DNA of 64,000 nt from Marisa cornuarietis (Eukaryota; Mollusca; Gastropoda; Architaenioglossa; Ampullariidae). The stretch spans positions 14,073,501-14,137,500 of the forward strand of contig SMMW01000003.1 in assembly GCA_004794655.1 (NCBI GenBank), in the 5' to 3' direction. This document shows positions 36,655 to 50,100 of this stretch, piece by piece. The notes under the pieces were generated by a model, which did no database searches, was not told the DNA's origin, and saw only the letters and a program-made list of their open reading frames with translations. The position numbers were made by a program, and so were the translations under genes. Within the stretch, counting starts at the first letter, position 1. Every line of letters starts with the position of its first letter.

Positions 36655-38879
36655 TTACTGCTGTGGCTGGTGTGCTAGAAATGCAATCAGCCTATTGCGG
36701 GGAACTTTCCCTGCAGCAACTCTCGCTCTCTCCTGTACTTGGATATTGTCTCTCCCATCTACAAGGTTTTCATCTGATGCATACATGAATAATGGTACCA
36801 TCTTATATGAGTTTAGAGATAAGTGAGAAATTATTTGACATCATGAGTTAAACACATGACTGGATGTTGTAGCTGCAGTCCGAGGGAAGACAACTTAAAT
36901 TTTTACCTTAGGAGCGGGCATCATGAACACTACCAGGCCACTTGGCAACAGTGTTGATGAACAGCAAATTGGCATCACAGATAACCTATACAAAAAGAAA
37001 AATAGTTTAAGGCAACACAATCACTGATATCTACTTTTCAACACCCACCATTCAAAGTAACATGGTCAGTATGTAATGGTCTTTTTTTGTAACATGCTGT
37101 ATTGCATTGATACCTGTTCTGAAAATGTACACCTCACATGTACTGCTCCAGTGCATATATTCAGTGTACTACACTTACCTGTACATTGATGGAATGATAC
37201 CCCTACTCTGCTTCCTCTTACTGGTGTTGTTGTCTTGGGTTGTCTTATGCATAATCCAGTCTATGACCATCAGGAAGATTGTCGGCAATAATCTGCAACC
37301 CTGTCTTACGCCAGTCCTCATTACAAAAGGTTTAGTGAGTTTGCCGTTGTGGATAACTTGGCAGGACGAGTCATTATACAATCCCTGGATAATGTTTATG
37401 AACTTAGGCAGAATACCCTAGTGGTTCATCAGCCTCCAAATAACGTTCCTGTCTACGCTGTCAAAGGCCTTCTCTAAATCCACAAAAGTTATATAAAGGG
37501 AGGATTGCCATTCGAGAGACTGCTCAATGATGATACGACGAGTTGCAATGTGGTCAATGCATGACCTATCCTGGTGAAACCCTGCTTGTTCTGGTCTCAG
37601 TCTCTTGTCTAGTGCTTTCTTCAGTCTCTCTAGTATTACCCTTGTCAGTACTTTGCTGAAGATAGAGAGGAGCATGATCCCCCACCAGTTGTTACATTGG
37701 GAGAGATCTCCTTTCTTTGGTAACTTGACCAGGTGGCCTAATTTCCAGTCTGTTGGGACTAGCTCTTGTTCCCAGATCTTGTGTAAGAGGTGCTGTAAAA
37801 TTGTTGCTATTGTTTCTGGGTCTGTCTTTAGTGCTTCTGGGGGTATGCCATCCGGGCCTGCTGCTTTGCCCCTTTTCATGCTTCACACTTTTCACTTTGA
37901 TAGCTTTGATGATTTCTCTCTTAGTGGAAGGGCTGGTGTTGACGTGATGTTTTTCAGTTGCTGGTGGTATGTCAGGTAAAGATAGTGGTTGAGGTCTGTT
38001 CAGAATTTCTTCGAAGTGCTCCATCCACCGGACTTTGTCCAGCATCGCTTGTTATGGTCTTGCAGTTTTCGTCTTTCACCAGCTTGTTTGGGTTTACGCT
38101 TCTGCCTGGCAGAGTTCGTGTTATTTGGTATAGTCGCTTCATATTTCCCTGAATGGCTGCTGTCTCTGCTTCCTCTGTCAGTTCATGAGTGAAGCATCTC
38201 TTGTCCTCCCTGACAGACCTCTTCACTTGGCGGTTGGCTTCCCAGTATTCCGCTCTGAGACCTTTCTCTTGCTGGTCTTGGCACTGGTTGAGCTTCCGTT
38301 TCAGTCCCTTTCTTGATTCAATCTTTTCCCAGGTCTCTGGGGTCATCATCTATTGCTTGTGTTTTCTTTCCCTCTTCCCTAGAACATCTGTACAGGTTGT
38401 CTTCCAAATGCTCTTGAGTGTTGACCAATGTTCTTCCACTGATTCTTCTGTCAGTCCTGAGAGGGCCTCATACTTATTCTTAATTTCACAGTTATAAATG
38501 TCCCTTGTCTTCTTGTTCTTGATGTACTGGGTATTGAACTTGTGATGTAGTCTGCCTGCTGGATCGATGAAGGACTTCAGCTTGATCTTGAAGACTGCAA
38601 CTAGAAGCTGGTGATCTGAAGCAACATCTGCTCCTCTTCCTACGCGGACATCTAGTGCACAGTTGGTAATCAGCTGTTATGCAAAAAATGTTTCAGGCAT
38701 AACAGCTATCAGACCCATGGTTTATTCAATACCAAGAAGGGGCTGTGCTGGACCACACATTAAAGGTCTGTCTTGCTGTATCTTTTTCAGTTCCGGGTAT
38801 GTCACATTTGCTCAAACTGCCTTCTTTTTTACCAGGCTGTTATGTTTTCAAAATGCAGCAGATTCTCCATTAATAGGAA
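36655..38879 (-). pseudogene. PIF/Harbinger transposase pseudogene, split by a LINE
   Basis: Minus-strand exons: one beginning at 38,879 reading VPINGESAAF, then a TGA, then KHNSLVKKK (the region after the DGTHVPI motif); 36985-36907 reading VICDANLLFINTVAKWPGSV then HDARS (the HARBI1 block around PGSVHD) followed by an in-frame TAA; and 36773-36655 giving the C-terminal tail that ends LIAFLAHQPQQ. The internal stops show that it is dead. A ~1.5 kb LINE fragment sits between the first two exons. It is transcribed toward the plus-strand accessory ORF at 35.4-36.4 kb, a convergent arrangement. Confidence 0.7.
37150..38665 (-). mobile_element. Non-LTR retrotransposon (LINE) fragment, endonuclease C-terminus to RT
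   Basis: On the minus strand, read from 38,665 downward: the end of an apurinic endonuclease domain (GADVASDHQLLVAVFK near 38,600), a linker, then reverse transcriptase in several frames: KAAGPDGIPPEALK (RT motif 0/1), FVDLEKAFDSVDR (motif A with the catalytic Asp, ~37,460) and RTGVRQGC (motif B, ~37,310). Matching stops near TTQDN; the FADD motif C and the rest are absent. There are frameshifts at about 37,880, 38,040 and 38,350. The wording of the conserved blocks is typical of invertebrate RTE/CR1-like endonuclease-RT elements; the clade is not fixed. It is truncated at both ends and dead. Confidence 0.85.
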
Positions 38880-39280
38880 CTTAAGTGACCGAACAGTAAA
38901 CAAAAAATTGATGAATAAATACTTGAAATGAAATCAATTTCTAGCGGAAAAGTAAGTTCAGAATTGATGATCTTGTTCTAATGGTACATGCTAAACTCTC
39001 TACCCCAACTGTAAAACTTTTAAATGTGTGTGTGTGCGCGTGTTTTTTTTTTTTACTAAGTTATTTTAGTTTTAAAAAAATTTATAAGTAAAGTTCATGT
39101 AGAAATGTTTATTGACTGCCATATGAAGTTCTAAGTTCATTCACAAATCTATTTTTATAGTAAAACCATGTTACATGAATTTCATTTGTATCAATATTGA
39201 TATCAATACAGATTTTATGGAACAGTATTAGGCCTGTTTTAATTGTAACTCAAGGAACCAGATGCTACACTTGGTGACCG

Positions 39281-39801
39281 GACACTTAATCCCTGACACT
39301 TAATCCCCTAGACATTTAATCCCTAGACACTTAATCCCCAGACACTTAATCCTCAAAAATGCCCCCAGATCGCGACACAACACTCAAAACTGCTATTTTG
39401 TGAACTTGAAATATTATAACCGTAAGAGAAATGTGTCGCGTGGTAACTCTGGGTAACTGGTAAGACTGGGATGCGCTGGGTTTACAATTAGCGATCTACC
39501 CTCTAGGCGATACTAGGTGGACTCCCTAACATAACCAGGCAGTTCCAAGGCCATACTGACCAGGAGCAGACCACTGGTTGTAAAAACTATGAACTAATGT
39601 TATAAATGTTGAAGTTAAGTATTATTTTAATTGTCAAACTTATTTTGATGTTTACATGAAAATAATTGAATTTGAATTAAATTTTTCATTCACTTCATAA
39701 TTTTTTTAGTGGAAATTTCATTTTGAGGATTAAGTGTCTGGGGATTAAATGTCTGGGGATTAAGTGTCGGGGATTAAGTGTCTGGGGATTAAGTGTCTGG
39801 G
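39281..39801. mobile_element. Foldback element whose ends are tandem 13-16 bp repeats
   Basis: The left end (39,281-39,355) has five copies of a unit GACACTTAATCCC(C/T)A. The right end (39,724-39,801) has five copies of the reverse complement (GGATTAAGTGTCTGG). The ~370 bp between is unrelated AT-rich DNA without an ORF. Inverted terminal repeats built from short tandem units are the plan of foldback-type elements. Target-site duplications are not evident. Confidence 0.65.
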
Positions 39802-39978
39802 ATTCGCTACACCTATCTGGACATCCACCTTTCATTTCCCCAAACATTGTCTTTCCTTACATTTTTAGAGTTTACAGAACTACATTTCCCATTGTGACTG
39901 TCTTCTTGCAGAGTCTTAAGAATAAGTATGTCAGATTGTTGACGTGCAGATCCATCACCCACCACTGACGCTATCTTA

Positions 39979-40290
39979 GCAACCACTGAATGATATTGAT
40001 GAAGCACAGATCCCACCATGTCAGACACCTGTGGAACCACCCCAACAACAGAATGTACCTGCAAAAGACAAAGCAAAGCAGGAAAGACCTAAAAAACAAA
40101 TGCTACTCAAGCTGAAGAAACGGCAGAGTGCAGGAAGGGAAGAAACCCTTTTGTGGTCTGCATATTTAAAGTCTTGTGTTACACTGAAAAGACACAAGAC
40201 TGAACTCATAAAGCTAAATCTACTGAAACTGAAAAATGAAATGAAAATTGGTCACACAGCAGATCCATGTACATCTGCAAGTGCCAAATA
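39979..40290 (+). pseudogene. Second lysine-rich coiled-coil ORF, Harbinger accessory-like, terminal exon
   Basis: An open frame after a possible acceptor (CTATCTTAG, 39,979) reads QPLNDIDEAQIPPCQ, then a proline/glutamine-rich stretch, then a basic helix (KQERPKKQMLLKLKKRQS) and KTELIKLNLLKLKNEMKI, stopping at 40,288-40,290. It resembles the C-terminus of the 122-aa ORF at 35.4-36.4 kb in composition, position and orientation relative to a minus-strand Harbinger transposase. No upstream exon was identified. Confidence 0.4.
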
Positions 40291-40399
40291 AAAATTACTG
40301 CCAATTATTTTTATTTCATTTTGTGTGTGTGGTGCATGTGTATGTGCCCATTCAGATGCATTTTGGTTGCCATTATCGTCATCTTTATCTGAAGTGTTA

Positions 40400-40590
40400 G
40401 TATTATTGCCCTTGTCACTGTCAGGTTCAGGCAGGTTGAGCCACCAAGCATGGTTTTGCAACATAAAACATACTGTGATCACATCACAGGCCTTTGCTGG
40501 GGATAACCAAAGCTTTCTAAGGCAGCGCTCCATCTCTTCTACTACACAGTGGAAAATTGTGCAAACGATCGCACTTTTGAAACTCAAAAG
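40400..40590 (-). pseudogene. PIF/Harbinger transposase C-terminal fragment
   Basis: The minus-strand frame reads VEEMERCLRKLWLSPAKACD then VITVCFMLQNHAWW, matching the conserved Harbinger C-terminal segment (a Leu/Arg-rich stretch, SPxKA and a C-x2-L-H-N-type block). Upstream catalytic exons are missing; the DNA right of 40,660 is unrelated. It faces the accessory-like ORF at 39.98-40.29 kb, repeating the convergent pattern of the 35.4-38.9 kb copy. Confidence 0.6.
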
Positions 40591-41156
40591 GACATAAATG
40601 TGTGCATGTAGGCAGTTACGAAAGAGTTTTAAAGAAGCCAACACACACACACATGCGGGCTGTCACAGAATTTTACTAAAATGTATTTCTCAAACATTAA
40701 CCCCAATGTGTGAAACATACGCTTGAACTGGTAACGCAAAAATGTTAGTAGACTGAATAAGTTCTCTGAGATATTAGGTGCTTTTTTTCATCACGACTTA
40801 AAACGTGAAGTTCGCATTATGCATTATACGGAATAAAAATTCCTTTCACAACTGCAAGAACCTTTGACGGTTGCAGACGCCAGCCAAAGGGTCAGCCAGT
40901 GAGCCACCTCTTTGGAAGAGACGAAGACATTATACTCATTTAAATATCATTTTTTTATCTTTGCAACTTAAAGTGCAGATGAGATTGCCTTGGATTTTCG
41001 TTTAAATAAGAATTATAAGTATGTGTTCAATAATTTCAGATTTCTGTAGTGTTATGACAACTAAAGCCGTCTCAGACATAGATAATATGGGCGGGATTAC
41101 TTCCCTTGAAAGCCTTTTTTTTACTAAAGAAATCCCGTTTATTTGTTTCTGCCAAC

Positions 41157-44100
41157 ATGGCCGTTCACGAGGTCTTACGACTGTGAGTGGGCGTAGAATT
41201 TTATTTAAATGTTTACAGCTGTTTAATTTCTGTTTACTGTATTAAATAATTCAAGAAAATATGCACTGTCGCTACAATGTTCGTAACCTTTCTTTATATT
41301 TGCATTACTTTCATGGTAGGGAAGAGTAATCTTTCAAATGGGTGACTTCTTGGGGGAAGACCGGAAAAAGTCGTCTGCATTCGAACGCCGAGAACCTGAT
41401 GAACATTTCAGTAGTCACGTGGAATATCATTTGAATCTTTGCCAAATCAATTTTGGGGGAGGTGGAACAGATGTTTCTTATGGCTGTTTCTCATTGCTCG
41501 GTACTAAGGATGGAAAAATGATAAAATTTTAGTGTAACGAAACTGAAAGTGAAAAGACACATTCATTGAGGGATTGCTTTAAACTTTAAAAGTGGTAGGC
41601 TAAGTAAGTTAGGGTACGAATATATAGCTATTAGTGGAGAGCGCGTGATAGGAGGTGAAAGGAGTTATGGAAATTAGGCGCTTGAACTCAGGTTCCGGGT
41701 ACGATCCCATTAAACAGAAGGGAGTGGTTTCAGCTGATGGGAAATCTGGGAATATATATTAATTAATCATATTGTGATCTCATGATTTTGGACTCTTTCT
41801 GTCCATGGTGTGCATTTTTAGGGTCACCAGTCATTTCAACCCAAAACCTTATCATCCCAAACATATTGACTTCTTGCTTCTCAAATAATTCCACATATCC
41901 CAACATGAAGAGTTGAATAGAGCCATAACTGAAATAATTAGACTTAAGTACATACAAATAAGTCATTAATATTGATATTTCAAAACACAGGTTCTTTTAA
42001 AATGGGTTTGATTCACAGTCAGTGACATTTATTGTTGTCACTACAGGGTATTAAGATAGGCTTCAGACTGCTGCCTCTGGTCAGAAATAGTCTTGCAGAA
42101 CTTTATCTGTTGAATAAGCTGCAACATCCGAAAATTTGTTAAGATGAGTAGAGGTATGTCAGAGGTACCAGGCTAAATGTGTAAACTTTGTGCTGAGCTA
42201 GCACAATCCTGACACTGAAGAAGCAAATGTGATGGTAGTCTAGAACTATACCTAAAGCAAGATGCAGGATAGTGTGAAACACACTTATCATCAGACAACA
42301 TCTCTGAGGGACATAGATCCTAAATCTAATCAGCAGAACATATTCAGCAAGAAAGTACATGGTGCACAAATCAAAGAATGGATTAGATCCATCTCAGTCC
42401 TATAATCCTTCCTTCCTTCCTTCCTATTGACTGGAGTGGCTGTAATTTGAATTGTCTCATGTCATTAGTCCTGGAGCACATATTTGCTAAGAGTTTTTAC
42501 TATATAAGATTTATCAAGATGAATAAAAAATGTAAGGATGGAGACCTGCCCACATGCATGCATGCACTCAAGCACACATACTCATCATAGAAAAAAGGTG
42601 AGAAAAGCTGGGTGATGAACTTAATTATCATAACTGTATTCATAAAAATGTGTACAGACATATCACTTCAGAACGGTTCATTGTGGAGCCTAGAGGGGGT
42701 GATACTACAGAGCTCCTTATCATTGACAGAGTGACTCAGGAAATAACTTTGCAAGGTAGGGGTGGGTGAGTGTGTGTGTGCATACATATATAGTTTTCCT
42801 CATTCATATTTTTTGTATATTCTAAAACATCATTAGTTAAATGTCACTTTGCAACCATGCCTTTTTTCAAATAATAAGTTAAGATTATTAAAATGGACTT
42901 TTTGAAATTATGTATTTCTGACAGATAATTTAAAAGTAGACTTATAAGAACACTTTGGTTTTATTTCATCCTTTTTGTCAGAATGTTCTGTTGTTTGATT
43001 CTACTAAATTAAATACATTTGAATCTTTAAATTATTTTTGAAATACTGTTTAACTTCATTAGGAAACCAAGGACAGATACCAGCCTCTGCCATTACCAAG
43101 CCTATATATGGAATTCTGGGAATAATACGACTGGTAGCAGGTGCATTGCTTCACGATAAAAATTTGGATCTTACTAGACATTATGGAAGTGATAGAAAAT
43201 GAAGAGACATGAGTACAAATATGGCATAGCATTAAGCTCATGGTGTGTTTAGTAGGAAGCTGAGGTGGGCCACAAAAGCATTTTTATTTTAGATTTATGG
43301 GTGCTTACACAACTTTGCAAGGTTCTTAGAAAATGCTCAGTTATCAGGTAGTACTCTGCTATTGTAATAGATCGCCTTGGTGTTCAGGAAAAGGATCAGA
43401 TGAAACAGTCTTGTGTCATAACTGCTAGACAAGATTTAACATTTAAAGAATCTCAGAACAATGCTTATTATAATTTCACAGTAATGAGGCATTGTTACAT
43501 CATTCTCTTCATTAAGATAAAACTTTAACATGACTGACGAGACAAAAATTGCTAATAAAGGTTTATAAGTAGAAATAAAAAATATTAACACATATATAAC
43601 ATACATATTGTGAATAACTATTTTTTATTTTTACTTGTAAAGCCTCTAATTTACATATATATATATAGATAGATTTATAAATATTTTATATAACTATATG
43701 TTTTGTGTAGGGGCTTATTTAATTGTGATTACAAAGAGGGAGAAAGTTGGAGAAGTGAAGGGACACACGATATGGCGAGTAGCAGACACAGAGGTCCACT
43801 CATACAAACGCACCACAACACATCTGACAGAGCAACAGGTAAGAAGAATCCTAAAGATGCTGTAATGATCATGATATCTTAGCAATGTGGGATCTTGTAT
43901 TTGCACAATAAATAGTTTACTTTCCAAAAATAAAATAAACTCTTTTCACAAAGTGTCAGAAGCAGACTTGACAGACTTTAAAGAAGTATTTGGATGCTGT
44001 ATTTTTTGCAGCAGAATATCAAAACTAGAATTATAAAAGTCTGTTTTTCATCCATCCTTATCTTTTATTGTATGCATTATAAGAATGTATCACAATTCTT

Positions 44101-47100
44101 ATAGTTGACGATGCTTGTTTTGTAAATAATTTTCCAGAATAACTTGAATAAGACATACCTGTCACTTGTTGAGAACATGTTGAGAACAGAGTTTTTCTAC
44201 TTTTCTCCGACCTATGACATCAGTCATTCCTTACAACGACTACATAACACAAGCCCAGAGTTCCAGAGCCTTGCCTTGCATGAAAGGGTAGGCATATATC
44301 TTAAAATTCTTCCTATTGCACTTCCCTACTTCCTGTATGAAATAGTAGTGCTGAAGATTTGAATGGTTCTTTAGTTCTTGAGTTACAGCTAAGACTGAAG
44401 AAAATATAAATTCAGTAATTTTTGTAATGCTTTTTTTGTATCAAATAGTGTTGTTAAGTTCATTGAGAGAGAGACAATAAATATGTGAATACAATTGCTT
44501 TAAAACTTTGAGTATGGTGTAACACACTAGGCTGAAAAGTGATTGTGTGGTTAAATTTATGAGTTTCTTTGAAAAATAAAATAGAAATTAAAGAAAACAT
44601 ATTTAAATATTTTGTTGATTTGGGGAATCTTTAGGCAGACCAGAGGTTTGTATGGAATGGACATGTACTACGTGAATTGACCCAGCAGCCAGAGTTAAGC
44701 CGGTACTGTTTGCCAGTTATTCTAGGCTGTATCCTTTGCTGTATATTATCAAGGTTAATGTAGGACATACATCTCCATGTCTCTGCATATGTATTGTCCT
44801 TTATATTCTTGCACAGGACAATGATCCATGGTGTCCTTTCTAAGTAACTGCATCTGAAAACATTTAACAGTTCTCTATATTTAGCACACATATTTTTGTT
44901 TACAGATCGCTTCTTTCCTATTTATATCTTGTGTATATTTGTTATGTATGTGTGGAATGGTATGAGCATCTCTCTCTGTCCCTTAACTGAGACTAATGAT
45001 GGGGAGGTGGGTGGGCAGGGACATGATGAGCATATATCAGTATATATTAAATACATTATATTAAATATATAAGCCATGTTTATCAGTGAGCTGAGTGTAT
45101 GTTATGATTTTTAAATGTTTATGTGTGTATATTTGTATATTTATAATGTTGCTTTATTTTGTTATTTTTTGTACTTTGTATTTTTGCATACCGTAATTTC
45201 ATGTGTATGTCTTTAAAATTAAGTTTAAAAAATAAAATATACATTGCCCTTGGGTAGTCAGTTTTACTGCAGAATATGATCCTAAATTTTTTATAGTATG
45301 AGAGTCTGCACTGAAAGCATTATGCCCCCAAACTACATATTAACTATTTCATTCAAGTATTCATGAAACCTTTAATGATTTAATGTTGCTTGTTTCAGAT
45401 AAATTTAGATTTGTGTACTTGAATGTGCACACACATCTGCAAATATTTTTTGTGTGCTTTATGTGTGTACATGCATGTGAGCATATGTGGATGTCTGAAA
45501 ATTGATGTATCCAAGTAAAACTCTTTCATGTATGTGTATGCTTAAAAAAAGAGGAAAATCCTTAACCTATGAAGTCATTGAAGTGTCATCTTGCCAAATC
45601 AATGGAAAATCATTTGACTACATTCTTATATCACGTCGCTGCATATATAGAGCTGGCACTCGCTTTAATGTACGAGGTGTTGATTCAGAAGGGCAAGTGG
45701 CAAACTTCGTTGAAACAGAACAAATTGTTCAGTATAATGGCCATTGCTGCTCTTTCATTCAGGTGTGCGGAAGATTTCCCAGTATTTAAGTTAGTATGTC
45801 CTATTAACGTATTATGTTTCTCAAAAGAAGTTTGTGTTTAGTTTAACATGATTTAGAAGCCATTAGAATCAGTGTCTAAATCAGTAGCACACACATATAT
45901 ACATACAACAAATTAAAGTTTAGATTTATATTTATATTAAATATATATAAAATTTAAATTTTGACAGTTTGCATCAAGTTAAATGCTTTTTTTATGATTT
46001 TGCAGACACGAGGCTCCATTCCATTGTTTTGGTCACAACGAGCAGATTTAAAGCGGATTCCAAATCCAATGCTGATTAAGGCCAATCATGTGAGGGCAAT
46101 TTTGAATGAGTGAGTGACCGTGTGTGTGCATGTGTGTCTGCAAAACTATATGCATGAATTGGCTATATATACAAAATAGAAGATATTTTTAGGTGAAAAT
46201 AACTGACTGCTATTAATTTTTTATTTTTATATTATTTTACAGCTAAGTGGCTTCCAGAAACATTTTGACAACCAGATTTATAATTATGGCTATCAGGTGA
46301 TTGTGAACTTGGTAAGTGATGATTTGTCTAATTTTCAGATATATGCTGATATATTTTTACAATGCAGTGTCAGTTATATGTTGCCCAGTTACTCAGTTTA
46401 GTCATCACTTCATCACCATCATCATAATCATTTTTATCATACTTTACATTTTACGCAAAGTTACAAGCTGCAGTTAACACTTTACCACTAAACACCATTA
46501 TCAAATGTTAGCAAAATAACTATCCCAGCAAAAATGCTGTGATATTTGACAACACAGGTGAACCAGAAAGGCTACGAGAAAGAGCTGGAGACCGTGTTTG
46601 GACAGACAGTCTCCAATGCAAAGAATGAAAATATAAGGTGTGTGATCAGTCACATTACTCTTTAAGTGCCATCATACTTTAATCACTTTTACTTTCACTG
46701 TGATATTTATCTCAAACTTCATTAAAATTAATTTATAAAGGAGACAGAGTCACAACTTTCTGTCAAATAACTAACGATGCCATATTTACCAATGTATTAG
46801 TATTGAAAGTGACATGCTACATACCTTGTAGAGAAAAATTAGTCTTAGTTTAAGAATCACCATCATCATTGTCATCATCATTCCATCCTCCATCCTCTGC
46901 TAATCATCATCCATCATTATTATGGATTCTTTATTTTGAAAATAATACATCTCTTGACTAGTACACTGGGTTTTATTGTGCTGCAGGTATGAAGCATTTG
47001 ATTTCCACAAAGAATGCAAAAACATGCGTTTTGACCGACTATCCTTACTGCTGGATCGTCTGGAAGATGACATTAAACGTTTTGGGTAGGCAATCTTGTT

Positions 47101-50100
47101 ACATCATTTTAAAATCCTGGTCATGAACAAATATACAGAACATGCTGGCCACATAAAAAAGGTCATGCAATTTTTACTTATTGCTGAGAAGGTCTCTGCT
47201 GTATTAAAATATATCACCAGCTTTGATCATTTATGAAGGTATACACGAATACCATTTCTTTTAAATTAAACATGACGTGAAATTTAAAGTAAACATTTTA
47301 CTTAAGAAACTTCAAGGCTGAAGAGTCATTATCATCACTAACTGATTAATGCCACTGAATGTTTTAATTAAGCAATATAATAATTAAAGATTCTGCATTA
47401 ATATTACAGATATTTCCACCAGAATAGAGATGGCATGGTAGTCAGCCAGCAATGCGGGGTGTTTCGTACCAATTGCATGGACTGTCTGGATCGCACCAAT
47501 GTTGTTCAAGGGTTGATTGGGCGTGAGATTCTGAAGGATCAGTTAACAGTAAGTTTTGGCGCTTGTGGCGAGACCACCATGTGTCATTTTTGAAAAATAC
47601 TTTTATTTTCCTTTAAATATGAACAATTATTAATAATGTCGTAATATGCCTAATAAAGATATAAATTTTAATAGAGTTTTAACTAGCAACAATATTTAAT
47701 AGATATTGCACTAGCACTTTTTAAAGATTTTGCTAGCACATTTTAGACTTTATTCCATATTGCACATGCAGAACATATGGTTGTGTTGTATCACAGCACA
47801 GTTCATACATCCACACACCTCCCTTAAAACAGGCAATGGGTTGAATGAACTCATGAAGCTGACAAAATTGAATTGCGTAAAAACCTGTGCCAGTAAAGAG
47901 ATGTCCTGACTGGCAGGCTCTGAAACGCTTTTCTGACAGGAGGGGTACGAACAAATGGTTTGCTCCTGCATTTTTCTAGAGTAAAACAGCTGTAATTAAC
48001 TATAGCCACGACAGCACATACAAGATTGATTGTAAAGAGGTGTATAAGTTTCGAGGGATTAGAGAGAGAATGCTCATTATCTGGCAATCAAATCGAAGTG
48101 TATAGTTGTCTATCTGATCATCTTGTTATGGTATTGTTTCAGAGACTTGGTGTTCTAGAGGCAGGGCAGAACATTGAGGACCAAAAGCAGTTTGACACTG
48201 TCTTCAGGAATGGTGAGTCATCATTCCATGTAATGATGGAGAGATTGTGATTAAAATTTTAACCACTTTAATAATAATAATGAATCATATTTAGAAAGTG
48301 TCATTCCCCAAAGTGCTGTGCATACATACACATGACACACACAATATTAGAAATGGAGAGGGAGGTTACAAAAAAGCATGTGAGCATGATCACTCTTTAC
48401 ATGCACACACTCCCACCCACCCAAGCCCCACGCGTGCAGTGACTGTGAAAAGTTACAAGGGCAAGCTGCCTTTGATGCAGAAGGATTAACACACGGGAGT
48501 CACCATAGCAACCACTGTCATTGACAATCAAAACTGTCAAATAATGGAGAACTATCACCAGAAGTAAAGAAGCACCCATGATATCCAGAACATCCATCAG
48601 AAATGGTAAACTTGTGTCAATATTGATGAATGTCATATTGAGCGGTGACCACAGATAAAAAACAAATCAAGTTACAGCCTGAAGATCCAAACTAAGATTC
48701 AGCATATGAAAATGTAGATTGGAGAAGCAGAAATAGACAAAATCTACTATAAAATGTGAAAATATGTTCAGGATCACATTTGCAGAAAGATTTATTTGCC
48801 TGTCCAGAGATCTCACATAAACAAAGGGAAAACATAGACAGCCGGACTGTCGGACTCTTGTACAGTCGGTGCCATCTTACCAGATGCTGTCAAAAGTAAC
48901 AGTGAAAATATGTAGTGGCATATTTTCAAGACCACCACTAAAAGAGTCACATTGGATTAATCAGATGTACGTAGTTCCATCATCACTTTGTGTCTGCAGA
49001 ACCCTTCTGTAGAATCTTTCTTTAGGTCAGACTGATGGTAGATCACAGTTGCCATGGTAAAGAAGTAGAAAGATGTCACATTATAGTAGAGTTATCTTGC
49101 AATTGATGTGCACAAAATAAACTTGATTGAAAAAAGAAAACAGTCCAGGATGATGATGATGAAAACAACAGGTCCAGGCCAAACTATGAAAACTAAAAGC
49201 AAAAGTAATTCATTAAAACATACAAAAGGTAGAGATAGCCCCTTCAAGACAGTGAGACAAAGAGATACTACTCTCCCTTCTTGATAACTAATCTTAGGTC
49301 TGTGATGTCTGAATGGTGTCTGAAGCCTGTTGTGATGGTGTTATAGTGACCAGAAGGGATGTACAGAAAAGCCAAAGTTTAACAAATTATTCCTAAAGTG
49401 CTTAATGATTGTAAAATTACTGGAGATATTAAACATTTTCATCAAAATGGAGACTAATCTCTCCTTTGTTCTGAAAAATTGGTTAAGAAATGTGAGCAGT
49501 ATTTACAGAAATGTTTTTCAGGAAACCTGTATGTGTGTGCTTAAAGGTACTGAGACAAATTTAGATATTAAAGAAAAGTTCTCTCGATTTCTGTAGCACA
49601 TTTCCTCATGTAAAATGCACTCACATGGTCTGTTAAACAATAAGACAAAATTGTTTACAATAACTTGACTAAGTTCTAGGAAAGGGTAGAAAGTGTATTG
49701 AGCTAGAATTGTTAATTTTAAAAAAGTTTTTAAATTTACTGTCATTGCAGTCTGGGCTGACAATGCTGACGTGATATCAAAGCAATATGCTGGCACTGGT
49801 GCTCTCAAGACAGACTACACACGGTTAGCAACTGTCATATTTCAATTTTTTTTTCTTCTTCGTACTGTACCAGATGACATGACTATATGGAGATATCACC
49901 CTCTAGCTACCAAATTCAGCTGGCAAACTTGCAAAGCAAGAAACACGTGCCTCACAGGCACTAGAGCACTGCTCAGCCCCCACCCCCACTCTTGCCTGCC
50001 CCACTAGTGAGTACTCTTCTCCAGTTTTTGCCCAGGTGTGACCGAGGTTGGTCGCTGTGTTAGCTACCCTTCTTGTGAAGTTTTCCGAGTGCTGTGCCTT

